Notes: generated from the letters alone by a model not told the origin. DNA of 64,000 bases from Miscanthus floridulus (GCF_019320115.1 NC_089591.1:20004502-20068501), one strand, 5' to 3'. Positions 21,151 through 32,680 are shown, counted from the stretch's first letter. Numbers and translations: made by a program.

Positions 21151-23689
21151 GTGACTGTACCCATTGTTATAGACATGGAGAAAAAGCCAAGCTGAAGGGG
21201 ATGCACGTTAATATCAGGCCATATAAAAGTTACCGAATGACATGTTGACAGTATAAGCTTCTCCGAGTATTGGTCTTAATAAAAAGATTGTTTATATGAA
21301 TAGTCGGGTTATTAAACAATCACTCAAAAACCGGATAACATAATAGGATTGTAAAGGAACATTGTCATTATAGGTACTGTACTAAAATTTCACTGAACTG
21401 GACCTAACTGATGAACCCTTGGATTTAGAAAAAATATAAATAGTATAGGGAGTGAAACTAATTGATGGGCAAGGGTTTTCTAGCTATGAAATACATGTGC
21501 ATGATAGATGCCTTAAAACAATGGATGTCAACTCAAAAATTAGCAAAATAATACCAACCTAAAATAAACAAGTATGTCTGATCTTGTGATGAACAACCTA
21601 TACACTGGTTTTGCAAAAGGGGAAAAAAACCAATGTGGTGTCAACCTTAGGTTTATATTAAGGTACAATTTTATACAAACTGGATCTGAATCATATGAAC
21701 TCCCATCTTATTCACTCATCAAAAGGCCCCTAAAGATCATTAGTTGTGCTTGCAAAACGGCCACATCTTTGCAGGCCTTCTAGAATCAAAGTAAGCACAT
21801 GGTTCTTTCTAGAAGTTATGAGTAGTCAAATTGAGTGCATACTGTTTTGACATCTCCGAGTTTCCCTTCTGTTTTTGTTTGGGCTTTCACATCTTTGTCG
21901 ACTTCCTCTTCATCTCACTATGGTGCCAAGGTCAAGCTTGTCATTCATAACAGCGATGAACTCATCCCAAGTGTGGGTCGCTTGGAGGCAGCTATCATTT
22001 CTCTAGCTATCCAAAACAGTTAGTTAATCCCATCTAGTAACACTCCAACCTCTTCAGCCAAATTGGTCACAGGAGATCATATTTGCACCACTGTCTTGGC
22101 AGACAAAACCCATTTACATGCTTTTATAAGATGTAAATAAGAAAGTTTTAACACAACACTTCGTGAGGCAATTGAAGTATAAACCAAACTGTCACTTATC
22201 TGGTGACTACCTTATGCGTATTCAAACATAAATAGAATACTACTACTGTAGTAAATGAAGGCGAACCAAATTGAAGTTGTTGCTTACCGGTAGGTGGCAA
22301 TGCAGTACAAAGGGGCTCCAGATAGCGGACACAGATATACCCTGCCCTCAATATAAATTCAATCCACATGTCTTAATTTTTAAAGGTAGACATAGGTTCA
22401 AGTTAAAATAAATCAGAACTCCCGGATGATTTACTCATCCTGCTATAGCCTACAGGCTTGATTAATCCTGTAATAATACAACAGAAATTGCAAATAAATA
22501 ATTGCGGAACAAGAAAGATTATTAGATTGTAGATTTGTAGTAGCAAATCTTCTTGTACCTGGTGTGGCGCTGCTCTAATGTAAGGATTCTTGGGCGTGTT
22601 GGTCTGGCACTTCGGCTATTGTGCCGGAGGTTGTGGTTGGCACTCGACGGCAGGAGGGTGCAGGATGAGATGCGATGGCGGAAGCGAGACTATAGGAGGA
22701 TGGCTTGCACTGGTCCAATGGGAGCCAAGCAGGCAAGGCGGGTCGCTGGTAGGCGCATCTGTCGGTGGCGCGACAAATCCTGCTCCCCTCCACCGCTGAT
22801 CCCACGAGCAGCACTGCGGCGGGATCCGGGAGTGCCACCCTACTCAGGGTACGGCGGGCGATGCAGTCGTTCTTTTGGATGTCTTCTTTTGCTCGTCAGG
22901 GCAGGCGGCGTGGCGCTCGGTGGGGAGGATCAGGGGTTGGTGTCCGGTGGCAGTTGGCGTTGCAGGGCGGCCTAGGCCTCGCGAAAAGCGCTCTACGGAG
23001 CGGGAGGGGCTGGCCCTAGGGTGCCTCGGGCCTTTGGTCGGCCGGTGTCGCGTTGCAGAACGGAGGATCGTGGGTTGGCTGGCAGCGTGGTGCGGAGCGG
23101 CGGAGCAGGGACCTCAAGGATGCGCGTGATCCAAATTGCGGTTGCGATTGCGGGATCATCCCTTCTCCCGGTGCGTTGATTTGATGAGCCACGCATGATT
23201 GCCGGAGACGATGATTGCGGAGTGCGAGGCGGACCCCCGGAGGCCACGATAGCGGGATCGCACGGAGTGGCAGCACCGTTGGGTGCAGGCAGGACGATGG
23301 ATCCATGTTGAAATATTACACCAAATAATAATCACTCTTTATTCTTTTTAATTGTACAGCTAGCAGTTGGCTGTATTATTAGCCTCGCTCGCAGCAGAAC
23401 GGGCCTACGAAAGTCCTTTCTCCCCTTCCGCGTCGATCTCAGCCGTCCGCATTTTCGATCCGAAAAGGTCACCGTGCACTCCGCCGCTCTCTGTCACGAC
23501 CCTGAACCGTCCAACCTCGCCGCCGGCTTCCTCTCTCTCGCCTTCCTTTGCCCCTGGCCCCTGGGCGCCGAACCCTCCCTATCCGTTAACCCGCGTCGCC
23601 TTGAACCCTAACCTCCTGGCGGAGGATCCGCCGAACGGCCGGACCACTTAACCCCCCTCTCTTTGCGCCGCGCAGTGGAGTAGAGGTGG
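21151..23689. other. Non-transposon region upstream of the INO80C gene
   Basis: No confident gene. 21151-22500 is AT-rich with only short open frames. 22550-23300 is GC-rich with overlapping frames on both strands that look compositional; TGTTGAAATATTA at 23305 resembles a Ty1/copia LTR end, but no primer-binding site supports it. 23400-23689 is GC-rich, without a TATA box, and is the likely promoter and 5' leader of the gene starting at 23690. Confidence 0.45.
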
Positions 23690-23864
23690 ATGGAGTCGGA
23701 GGTGGTGAGGACGGAGATGGTGCTTGCGCCGACGCTGCCGTTCAAGAAGATGCAGACGGCGGACAAGTATCCCAAAGGCCAGTCCCGGGGCCGCCAGTGG
23801 AAGCACCTGCGCCACCTGCTCCAGTCCGCTGACGCATCCTCCATGCCCCCGGACCGCCCCAATT
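23690..23864 (+). CDS. INO80C: INO80 complex subunit C-like protein, exon 1
   Basis: The exon encodes 58 residues plus one base from MESEVVRTEMVLAP. The segments LPFKKMQTADKYPKGQ and RGRQWKHLRHLLQ are characteristic of the plant homologue of yeast Ies6, a subunit of the INO80 chromatin-remodelling complex in the nucleus. The exon ends CCC-AAT-T before the donor GTGAGC at 23865. The matching acceptor is at 27771-27772, where the joined codon gives Tyr and the frame continues into exon 2. The C-terminal YL1-type domain expected in this family is not in the window. Identification is from remembered family sequence, not a search. Confidence 0.78.
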
Positions 23865-25170
23865 GTGAGCACCCTCCGGGTCCCCTCTTCTTGATCTGGA
23901 TACTCCTCCTGAGTTCTATTAGATGATTATTGCTCAACTATCGCACATTGTGGTCGTGCTTGTCTTTAGAGAACCACCCGTTTCTGCGATTCTCCTCCGT
24001 TGTTCATGTTTATGTGGGTATTTAGTTGAAAATTGTGGGTTGTGTGTTGGTGCTAATAAATAGAGGTAACTTGGTTGCTCCTGTTCAGTTTTAAGTTGTC
24101 AGGGTCATACAAACAATTGATTGGATTAGATTGTATACATGCTTGTAGGCTATTGGCATTTGCCACCAAGTGGTTTGGTAAAGAAAAAGGTCTTCAGAAC
24201 TGGAGTCTACATTTTTGGACAGCAGAAGTATCATGTCACATCGAAATTTGTCTTTACAGAGTAGCTGTTTGACTGTTCACACAGAAAGCATTAGATCAAT
24301 GCCATCATTATGACTATTATTCCATACTTTTTGTGAAGAATTTATATACAGATGAATGTCAATAAAATTATGTTGTGGAGATCTTTGATACAAATTGATA
24401 TAAAATTTTAAGATTCTTTTAAACATCTGTAAATGGAACCTTAGATATCTGTAATAAATCATCACTTTTCTTTTTGAAGCGAGACTTTACTATTACTTAA
24501 CCTGAAATGTCATCGCAAGCAAGCTGAATGATTCAATCAGGGGTTACATCCAGAACAGGACTGGCAACACCATGGCACATCGAGCCAAGCTCGGCTAGAG
24601 CTTGTGCTAACTTTGTTACATTTCCTTTTTGTGTGCTTACTGAAAAAGGACAGCTGGCTTTGCATTGTTGATCATTTGGCCCGAGCATCTCTCATACAAA
24701 TTAATAATTTTTTTAGCTGCAAAGCATTTTCTCTATTTGCGTGAATGAGGAATGAAGAACTATGAGCAAATAAAAGATGGCAAACGCTTGGAGCGCTTGG
24801 GCATACTTTAGCTCCATTTATTCTTCCTTCTCTATCTGCCTTGAGCAAGAGTGATGAAAATCTAGGTACCACTGATATGTGAGGTAGGCTGCTGTACCCA
24901 TATCCGATATGGCAGGATACCGTGAAATGCTGTGATATGCATATCGTGAAGTATTATGAAATTGTGATTTTAAAAATAAAAAGATTGAATCAACGATATG
25001 TTTCTGATACTTGCTGATGCTTCCACCCAATATGTTGTTTCCTATTCATGCGATATAGCAGGGTGATGGAGAACTAGGGAGAGCCTGGAAGGTGGGCCAG
25101 GGTCTGAGAAGAGTGCTTACCGTGGGTGATAAGAGATGTGATGATGGCATGGGCTACCCATTTTGCTAGT

Positions 25171-26352
25171 GGGTGGCGTCAATGTTTTTAAGGCGGTAAG
25201 GCGAGGCGTGGCGAGTGACTACCACCTTACGCTTAGGCGACTAAGGCGTGAGGCGAGGCGATGCCTTACGGATTTAAGAAAAACTTAAAACAACAGCTTA
25301 GAGTAGTAGATGATGAAGAAAAAAGAAAAGGAAAAAAGAAAAAGAGAGGAGGAGTAAGAAGTGGGCTGGCCCAACCCACCAGGCGGCCCATGTGCCCCTC
25401 CCCTCCTGGCGTGGCTTATCCCAATGGGAATCCCCTCTAGCGTTGCTCCTCTTCTCCACTACTCGTCCGCCTCCGCTCGTCTCTCCGCCGCTCCACTTCC
25501 TTCTGCGGCTCCGCTTCCGTCCGTGGCTCCTCCCCTCTCTCCGGATGCGCTGCTCTGCTCCCCTCCCTCGCTGCTCCCCTTCCAGATCTAGAGTCGCCGC
25601 CATCCCCTTCCAGATCGAGCAGCCGATGGCGAGGAGAAGGCGGAATCGAGCAGGCGACGGCGAGGAGACGGCGCAATTGAGCGGAATCGACGAGGAGACG
25701 GCGGAATAGAGAGGACCCGCATCAGAATCGATGAGGAGACGGCCGAATCGAGGGGGCATCAGCATGTGCATAAGGCGACAAGGTGGGGAAACAGCAGTCT
25801 GCCGGCGGCTGCTCCTCGCGCGGGTGGGAAAGAGGGAAGGGAGAGGCGAAGCGGCTCGTGTCCTGCTCAATGGAGGACCAGAAGAGGCGACGGGGAAACA
25901 ACAGCTTGCCGACGGCTGCTCCTTGCGTGGATGGGGAACAGCGGAGGGGGAGGCGGAGCCTCGGCGACAGTAGCTTCTACCGGCGGTGCGGGCAAACGCG
26001 TTCGCGCGGGCGAGCAGGTAGGTCCGTCTTCCCTGCGAGCGCTCCTCTCTCTGCTCTCTGATTTCTTTTGCGCTCCTCTCTCCCTGCGCGCCTAATCTCT
26101 CGCGCGCGCGATGCTTTCCCGCGCGCCTGCACTTTCCCCGTCCTTTCTGCCGCGCCCGCGTTTTCCTACCGTGGCCATCCCCGTATGGCGCCCGCCTTGC
26201 TCGATTTCGACGAATCGGACGCCAAATCGACAACTTCCGGACGCCATGGTAGTAAGGCGGACGCCATACCAATCTGAGGCGAGTCGTCCCGCCTGTAGCG
26301 CCTTGCCGATTAGGCGACGCCAAAGCGACGCCTTAAAAACATTGGGTGGCGT
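25171..26352. mobile_element. Mutator-like element (possible Pack-MULE), 25180-26343
   Basis: Terminal inverted repeat AATGTTTTTAAGGCG (left, from 25181) and its complement CGCCTTAAAAACATT (right, to 26343), with a perfect 9-bp target duplication GGGTGGCGT at 25171-25179 and 26344-26352. GGCG-rich subterminal repeats follow both ends. The GC-rich interior (25440-26180) has no transposase and contains a diverged direct repeat about 117 bp apart (near 25784 and 25901). This composition fits a non-autonomous element carrying host DNA, but I recognise no captured gene. The long minus-strand open frame across it looks compositional. Confidence 0.85.
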
Positions 26353-26728
26353 TAGATAGTCGTAGGTGGTGAGCAATTGATGGCTATATGGCAAAGCAGC
26401 GTTGAGGGAGGTGATAGGATAGTCATTTGGAAGAAGAACGAGTGGTGGTGGCAGCTGCCTTGCGTGCACCACCAAAATAGCTATAGGGTATCTTAGGTGG
26501 GCTGACTGGGCCAGCAGCCCAGCACATGGAAGCCCACCTCATGCTTTCTCTTTTTTTTCTTTTCCTCTTCATCTTGTGATGGATATGTATTGAGTATGTG
26601 TGTTTAAATATTTTAGTTGTTGAGTAGAGGTGCACACTAGCTGCTTTCCTAATAGCATCAACCTTAAATATCATAATTTCTTATGTTAAATAATTTTAGT
26701 TTGTTTATACATGTTAGTGGTATTTAAG

Positions 26729-26730
<2 letters not shown>

Positions 26731-26768
<38 letters not shown>
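26731..26768. repeat. (AT)19 microsatellite
   Basis: An uninterrupted AT dinucleotide run within the intron. Confidence 0.95.
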
Positions 26769-26770
<2 letters not shown>

Positions 26771-26857
26771 TCGCCATATCCTTGTTTCTGGACAAATGCC
26801 GTATCAATGTATTAGTGTATTGCATATCGGTGATACATATATGATAGATGAAACCCC

Positions 26858-27240
26858 TCAACACATAGAAGGAACAGATAAGGGGATAGTGTATCTCCCA
26901 GTGAATTTCTCTGTCAAGACTCCATTCACCTTATACAGTAGGAAGTAGGATACTGATGTGGTATACTTCAATTGTATCGAATCAGGAATGAACCCCATTT
27001 TCAACATAATATCTTTCAGGAATCTGCTGTCATTACTGTCATATACCTTGTTTATATCCGATTTGATAAGCTGCATATCTGTTTTCCTTCTCTTTTATTC
27101 CGCGAACCATGTGTCTATCACTCTACCTCATATGCAACCAAGATATTGTCTGATATGATCAACAGCATCTATCGATTGGTGAAATTGTCATTATGTATAG
27201 ACTGGAAAAGCTGCACAGAGTAGTTAGTAATAAAATCCTG
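26858..27240 (-). pseudogene. LINE (non-LTR retrotransposon) reverse-transcriptase fragment
   Basis: The minus strand encodes ISDNILVAYEVE, then after stops and a frame change SDINKVYD, FLKDIMLKMGF and SVSYFLLYKVNGV. These match the order of RT blocks in plant L1-type LINEs (the DNILVAYE block, the D-x-x-K-A-Y-D block, then SVSY-VNG). The catalytic YADD region is not present. It lies in the host intron and is inactive. Confidence 0.7.
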
Positions 27241-27353
27241 CTTCTCTAATTCCTTCTCCACCCAGGTGAAGACCTCTCTCAAACTTCGAACAATTGTATT
27301 AACCTCGCACCCTGTTTTTCTTTTAATCAGTGGTAATTACCACCGGTTGATGG

Positions 27354-27355
<2 letters not shown>

Positions 27356-27388
<33 letters not shown>
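27356..27388. repeat. Homopolymer of 33 C
   Basis: An uninterrupted C run, about 420 bases before the assembly gap. Such runs are rare in plant DNA and prone to sequencing error. Confidence 0.9.
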
Positions 27389-27389
<1 letters not shown>

Positions 27390-27772
27390 CCCCGCTCGCT
27401 GACAGCAACTGAGGAATTTTATGGCATCAACACTTTTAAACACAAAAGATAATTTTATATAGTTTCATCTCGAGTCATGTTTTGCTTATGTTTGATAAAA
27501 GACCGTGCCACTTGAAAAATCCAGAAGTTTTTGTTCTTACTGTTTGTGCATTTTTTAGATCCAAAGACAATCAAAAGAATTTGATCTCTTGTAGGATTGT
27601 ATGCGACTTTTCTTAGTCAAATCACTCAAGCTGGATAATTGGACAAATAAGAGCCTAGCAAGTCTTGAAATAAGGGTGTTACATTGTCAACATCTTATCT
27701 TGAATATGCTGCATATGTGGTTTGTGCAGATTGAGACAACATCTTATGCTGACACCATTTAGTTTTGTGCAG

Positions 27773-27804
27773 ATATGAATATCCAATCGCCCCCATCCAT
27801 TTAC
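27773..27804 (+). CDS. INO80C: INO80 complex subunit C-like protein, start of exon 2 (cut by gap)
   Basis: After the acceptor GTGCAG the 32 bases complete the split Tyr codon and encode MNIQSPPSIY, matching the conserved continuation of the plant INO80C family after its PPDRPN motif. The sequence then enters the N run. The remainder of the protein is not found to the right, where a retrotransposon LTR appears directly after the gap. Confidence 0.78.
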
Positions 27805-27904
27805 NNNNNNNNNNNNNNNNNNNNNNNNNNNNNNNNNNNNNNNNNNNNNNNNNNNNNNNNNNNNNNNNNNNNNNNNNNNNNNNNNNNNNNNNNNNNNNNN
27901 NNNN
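27805..27904. other. Assembly gap (100 N)
   Basis: A round 100-base N run marks a scaffold join of unknown true length. INO80C coding sequence is on its left and the inner end of a retrotransposon LTR on its right, so adjacency across it is not proven. Confidence 0.98.
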
Positions 27905-28082
27905 ATCTTTCGATCGGCTTGCCTGCCATCTTTTGTTTTTCCCGAATGGAATCACCGCCTTCTGGAATAACCGACCGCAATGCATTTAGCCGACCGCTTG
28001 CCTTGTTTGCCGAATACCCTTCTTCCAGCATGTGGGTCTACCTATCATCTTCCAGAATCGACCAAAATCCAGTGTTAACACA
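27905..28082 (-). mobile_element. 3' LTR of the Tat element, partial
   Basis: It matches 40675-40852 of the 5' LTR closely, ending in the same AGTGTTAACACA. About 1.2 kb of LTR is missing into the gap. Confidence 0.9.
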
Positions 28083-28094
28083 TGCCCCCTCAAT
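28083..28094 (-). promoter_or_regulatory. Polypurine tract of the Tat element
   Basis: The minus strand reads ATTGAGGGGGCA directly before the LTR start. Confidence 0.75.
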
Positions 28095-28230
28095 TTCGGG
28101 ATAAAAGTTGTTTTATTCTGAAATTGACCACAAGCTCTTTCATTCTCCTAGGTCATCACCGTCCAAAACCGCAGCCGCTGCCCAAAAATTCAAGCTTTCA
28201 GCGCAACCTCGGACCTTCTTCAAATCTTCA

Positions 28231-31200
28231 ATGGCGACCCAGGATGAAATCCCAGAGGTAAACTTTACTTATATTCAGCAACTTTCATTTTATCCTCCCG
28301 CTCTTCTTTTGATTTACTCCCCTTTGATTTCAATCATCTTCTAAAGGAATACAAGAGCCAGATTTTGATCCCCTATGCTGCCAACTCTGATTCTTATTTC
28401 CTCGGCCCAATGGGAAATCCTGACCCTTCTGAAATTATCGAGAAGGAAACCCAAAGAATTCCTTTCAAGTCTGGGATTACCTCGCCAAACCGATGGCCAA
28501 ACACGTTCAAGAATTGGCCATTTCCCCCAATCACTAGATGGCGTAACTGGTACAGGAGAATGCTGGAGAAAAGCAGCAGCCACTGGGAAAGTCAGGACAT
28601 CAGTCATTGTTTGGAGTTATCTTTAGCAGAGACGCCCAGGAATGACTCCCTTCTGATAGCAGCTTCTCATTTTTGGTCTGACGCTATCAATGCCTTTATC
28701 TTTGGTCATGGTATTATGACCATCACTCTAGCCGACGTATTCATGATGACTGGCTTGAATGTGTCATTGCCAGTATACCCCTACAAGTACAAGAGCAAAA
28801 GTAACCAAAGAGCCGTCAGCTCTGGATGTGGATGGGTCAAACATATTCAGAACTACATGAACGCATCTGGCGCCGTCTCTGACAAAGAGTTGAAAGCCTT
28901 CATGAACATGTGGCTCTACAGATTCATCTTCTGTGGAAAATCCAATGAACCAACCCTGAATCACATGGTAATGGCTGAAGACTTGGCTGCAGGCACTCAG
29001 ATCCCACTAGGCAAACATCTCTTAGGGTCTGCTTATCATATGATGCATCAGATTACTCTTCAGATGCGCCAAGGTGGAGAAATCTCTTGTGTGAATGGTC
29101 CCTGGTGGCTAATTCAAATGTGGCTTCAACTATATATGCATCAGATAACCTCTGTGAGCCTCTTCAATCTAAGTTTTCCTTTAGTCAACTATGCTGAAGG
29201 CAACACAGCAAAGGTCAAGGCTTGTCAGACTTATGGGGAAGCAGCATCATCCATAAGCATTGACATAGACATCGGTCATTTCTTCAAGCTATTTTTCAAA
29301 GAATTCGGTAATGTACTCTGGTTCCCTTATAGAGAAAATGAAGATCTAACTTTGCCCTGCAAGTTTAGCTATGAAATTGGTTGTTCAGGCCAAGAATCCA
29401 CGGAGATCTTCAACTCCTTTATCAAACCTTGCACTCTGCCAGCTGAATTTCATCATGGGAGATTAGTACAATCAACCTATGAATTCTATTATCCAAACAT
29501 GGTGGCCAGACAATTAGGATGCGGCCAACTGCCTCCAAAATTCCTCTTCTCAACAATCATAAAGTCAAGGGAAATAATAACAGAAGGAATGGAAGCCAAG
29601 AAGGTCTTTGAATTAGGATGGGAATTGCCAATATACGAACCATCTCCATTTGGGCTAATAGATGTTGCTCATCCCTTCTTTGTTTCTTGGTGGCAAGAAT
29701 GTCATGCTCATATCTTCAATATATCAGTTCATTCTTTATGCAAAAATTTGCAACCCGATTTTGCTTCTGACAGTGAGGTAATTTCATTATGCCCATCATT
29801 TCTTGTTCTTGAATCCACTTCTTACTTTGACATCTGGTCATGCACAGGATCTTGAGCTTACTCCCCCAGCCAAAGCAATCCAGTACTATTCGGCTGGTCC
29901 CAAGCCTGCTTTGGGGTTTGATGCTCCAGACTTGAAGGAATTCATGAAAACTCCTGTAACTTTGGATTCAGCACCTTTAAAGGCATTCATGAAAACTTCT
30001 GCTACTTCAGCTGCTGCATCTTCAAGAGGAAAAAGCAAAAGGAAAACACCTGAAAGTTTTCTCTTATCCAAGAAACCAAGGACCAAGAAAGCCAGATTAC
30101 CTCCTAAGGTATGAACCTTTTATTTTCTTTATCAAGTTAACAACCTTACTTAGCAGTAAACTTGACCATCTCTACATTCACTTCTTCCATTGCAGCCACA
30201 AGTCGAAATTCCCACACTGGGTAATACCTCAGCGCCTACAGAACCAACCCCTAAAGTTTCTACTGAAGATGAAGAAATTCATGATAGCGAAATTTTAGAG
30301 ACTCATGAAGCTGAAGGTTCAAGGGCTTATAAACCTGATGAGACTATAGGTAACATTGTTCAACCAATTCTCTTTTCTTTCTTTCAATAACATCTATTCT
30401 CTTATGCTCATTATCATTTACTTTACTGAAAACAGATGAAATCTTAGATGAACTGGCAAGGGAAACCTCTCCTGATCAAGCTCCAAACCTGTCCCCTCTG
30501 AATCTTCAGCCAAGTTCCCCAGCAAGCCATGGTATAACCCATCCTGATGATCAACCAGCTCAGCAGGTAATCCTTTGTTTTAACCTATATCTTAGCAAAA
30601 TTACCCAATCGGCTAACACCTTCTTTCTTTCTTTTTTTAGAAGAACATCACTAAATCGACCACCAGCTACTCCTTCTCTATTGAGGACTACGTCATTGAG
30701 AAAGGTGAAGAGATCACTTCCCATCAAACCTTATCACTGGAAAATCAGGCTCGGCTAAAAGAAGTGATCATTCTGCTGAACAAGGATACCATTAGTCTGG
30801 TTCAGGATGCAGACCAGATAAAAGACCTCCTTGAACTCATTGATCAAGATATCCCATCTGCTCTCAAAGCTCCCCTAGAATCTGCAGCCCATCTTGACGA
30901 CCATTTTGCTATGGTGAGAAGAGCAACCAAAAATATATCTTCGAGGACCGCTCTACAGAAGGATAGATCTCTGAAAAAGCTGGAGATTAAAGATCTTCAC
31001 TCTCATATCCAAACTACGAGAAATTCCTTGGCAACCTTGGAGCCTAAACTGAAAGCCATGGAGGATGACAAAAGCAGACTAGAAGCTCAACTAGCCGAAC
31101 TAAATATCAAAATTCAATCTCACAAGGCCCATATAACTAATTTGCCAAAGAACATAGAAGCAGCTTCACTGAAGATAGCTTCAACCATCAAAGAAGATCA

Positions 31201-31324
31201 ACAGATCAAAACTAAGTTATCCAGCATCTAGAGCTCCGAAGATGAAGATCAAAAGGTGCTAGATAATGTTAGCCGAATCAGAACTGAGGCTATAGAGGCA
31301 ATCAATCACCTTCTGAACCAGTAG
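28231..31324 (+). CDS. Antisense gene 1 of the Tat element: plant mobile domain protein, six exons
   Basis: Predicted exons 28231-28257, 28347-29777, 29848-30108, 30196-30349, 30436-30566 and 30641-31324; all introns are short and GT-AG and the frame is kept throughout. Exon 2 carries a plant mobile domain (PMD, the MAIN/MAIL1 family and many transposons), with MTITLADVFMMTGL near residue 135. Exon 3 is Lys/Arg-rich (a possible nuclear signal, KSKRKTPE and KKPRTKKAR). Exons 4-5 are acidic. Exon 6 is a long coiled coil (LKKLEIKDLHSHIQ and following). A TAG at 31229 ends it after 864 codons; the frame continues 30 codons to a second stop, and the TAG is probably a former CAG. It is transcribed opposite to gag-pol; no TATA box was seen, so an antisense LTR promoter is likely. 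The role in the element is unknown. Confidence 0.82.
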
Positions 31325-31684
31325 ACATTGGATTTGTAATAAACTTAAATGTGATATCTTCTTTCCCTCGATTAACCAGCTTTATGTTTACTTATTTTTA
31401 TTCATTCAAAAGCAATCGGCCCCTTCCCCTTAAATTACTCGATTGGAATGTAGCCAATTATCTCCATTCTTCCGATAGCCGAACGAGTCCAATTCAAACA
31501 TTGTGAGGGTATAACCGAACAACGTTGGCTCCAACAAACCAAGGAGATATTCGAGTGACGTTCGACTTCACCCATGCTTGGCCCAGCCCAGTAATGGCCT
31601 AGCCAAAAGGGAGAAAACCTACTCCGCCGTTCGGGATTCTCGCCCCACAACCCCGTGGAATTCGCCACGATCCCTCGCTTCGGC
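31325..31684 (+). other. Spacer between the two antisense genes
   Basis: About 360 bases: the 3' end of antisense gene 1 and the promoter region of antisense gene 2. No open frame is of interest. Confidence 0.55.
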
Positions 31685-31692
31685 TTATAAAT
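31685..31692 (+). promoter_or_regulatory. TATA box of antisense gene 2
   Basis: TATAAATA lies 122 bases before the ATG at 31807, within GGCTTATAAATAGAC. Position and sequence fit a plant RNA polymerase II core promoter internal to the retrotransposon. Confidence 0.7.
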
Positions 31693-31806
31693 AGACTTTT
31701 CCGTTGGCCTTCATCACTATCTTCGCCTCAGCGTTCTCACATCCGTCTCTTCCACTTCCTTCATCCGATTCACTCCAGAAGGAAACCCTAACTTCCATCA
31801 AAGCAA

Positions 31807-32680
31807 ATGACGAACAGCGGCAACCGTGGCAAGCGTCCTGCTGACGGAGAGGCTGAAGGAAGCAGGGCATCGTGCTGCCGGCGTCGTGGGTATGATTCGG
31901 CCTTTTGCCCCCTTTGCAATTTCCTTGTTCATCTCTTAATTTCGATTTCTTCTTCCTCATTCATCAGGATAAGGGTCATCAGCTCCAGCCAATACCATCT
32001 CCTTCCTCCAGTGACGGCAGCTCAACCGGGAACCCCATCATCTGGCTCCTCCGGGTCTTCCAGCTCTTCAAGCTCTTACCACTCCAATCCTTGGGGTTCG
32101 GCAGAGCCAGCAGATGCACACCATCCATACTCTCACGAGGAGGCGCTCAAGTTTCGCCAGGAGAGGGACGAAGCCCGGGAGGAGCTAGGCGACGTCTCCA
32201 AGAAGTTCGGCATCGATCAAGCCGAATGGGAGGACCAGCGGAAGCAATTCTGTGACGCCATCACCGGTTTGATATCCTCATTTAGTTTTATCATCCTGGC
32301 TTCCTTTGCTTGCCGACTCATTTCTTCTTTTCTGTCCAGCTCTTTCCGCGGAGAATGATCACTTGAAGGCGGCGGCGAACAAGATCGCCGACAAGGTGAA
32401 TGCCCAGGGGGAGACATCCGAAGCACGCCTTGATGCTGTGGACGGCCGCATTGATCAGGCCGTCATCCAAGGTGTGCACCTCGGCGCTTCTCTCGGGCTG
32501 GCGGCAATGACCTCCCAAACCAACGAGGACTACTCCTCCCAGCCAGTTGGCTTCGTTGGAGGACACCCGGACAAGATCGACGACATTGATGAACGTCTGG
32601 AGGCCTACGATGATCATGCCACTGCCCTTGCTGAAATCACAAACCCCCAGTCCATCCTCAACAAGTTATTTGAGGAGTAG
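31807..32680 (+). CDS. Antisense gene 2 of the Tat element: GC-rich, coiled-coil-like protein, three exons
   Basis: Exons 31807-31889, 31968-32266 and 32340-32680 join in frame to 240 codons with GT-AG introns and no internal stop. The N-terminus is basic (NRGKRP), followed by a Ser/Gly-rich run, then a charged helical region (EEALKFRQERDEAREELG) and a C-terminal helical part with AALSAENDHLKAAANKIA-like heptads. Codons strongly prefer G or C in third position, unlike the AT-rich gag-pol around it, which suggests capture from a host gene. It is convergent with the end of integrase (32940). I do not recognise a catalytic domain. The intact frame, splice sites and TATA box indicate an expressible gene. 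Confidence 0.75.

Larger units (their letters stand above)
23865..27772 (+). other. Intron 1 of the INO80C-like gene, enlarged by insertions
   Basis: It runs from GTGAGC to TTTTGTGCAG, 3.9 kb. It contains a 1.16 kb MULE (25180-26343), an (AT)19 repeat, a LINE reverse-transcriptase remnant on the minus strand and a 33-base C run. The rest (23865-25170 and 26353-26730) is AT-rich intron-like sequence with nothing recognised. Confidence 0.75.

Noticed and set aside
22553..23306. Overlapping GC-rich open frames on both strands, possibly a gene or copia element
   Set aside because: No domain motif, no convincing primer-binding site after the copia-like end at 23305, and frames of equal length on both strands.
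25298..26323. 341-codon open frame on the minus strand
   Set aside because: It crosses nearly the whole GC-rich MULE, is Arg/Gly/Ser-rich without domain features, and overlaps equally long frames on the other strand. Compositional.
27765..28031. Open frames running through the N run
   Set aside because: They exist only because N codons do not give stops. Only the 32 bases before the gap are accepted as coding.
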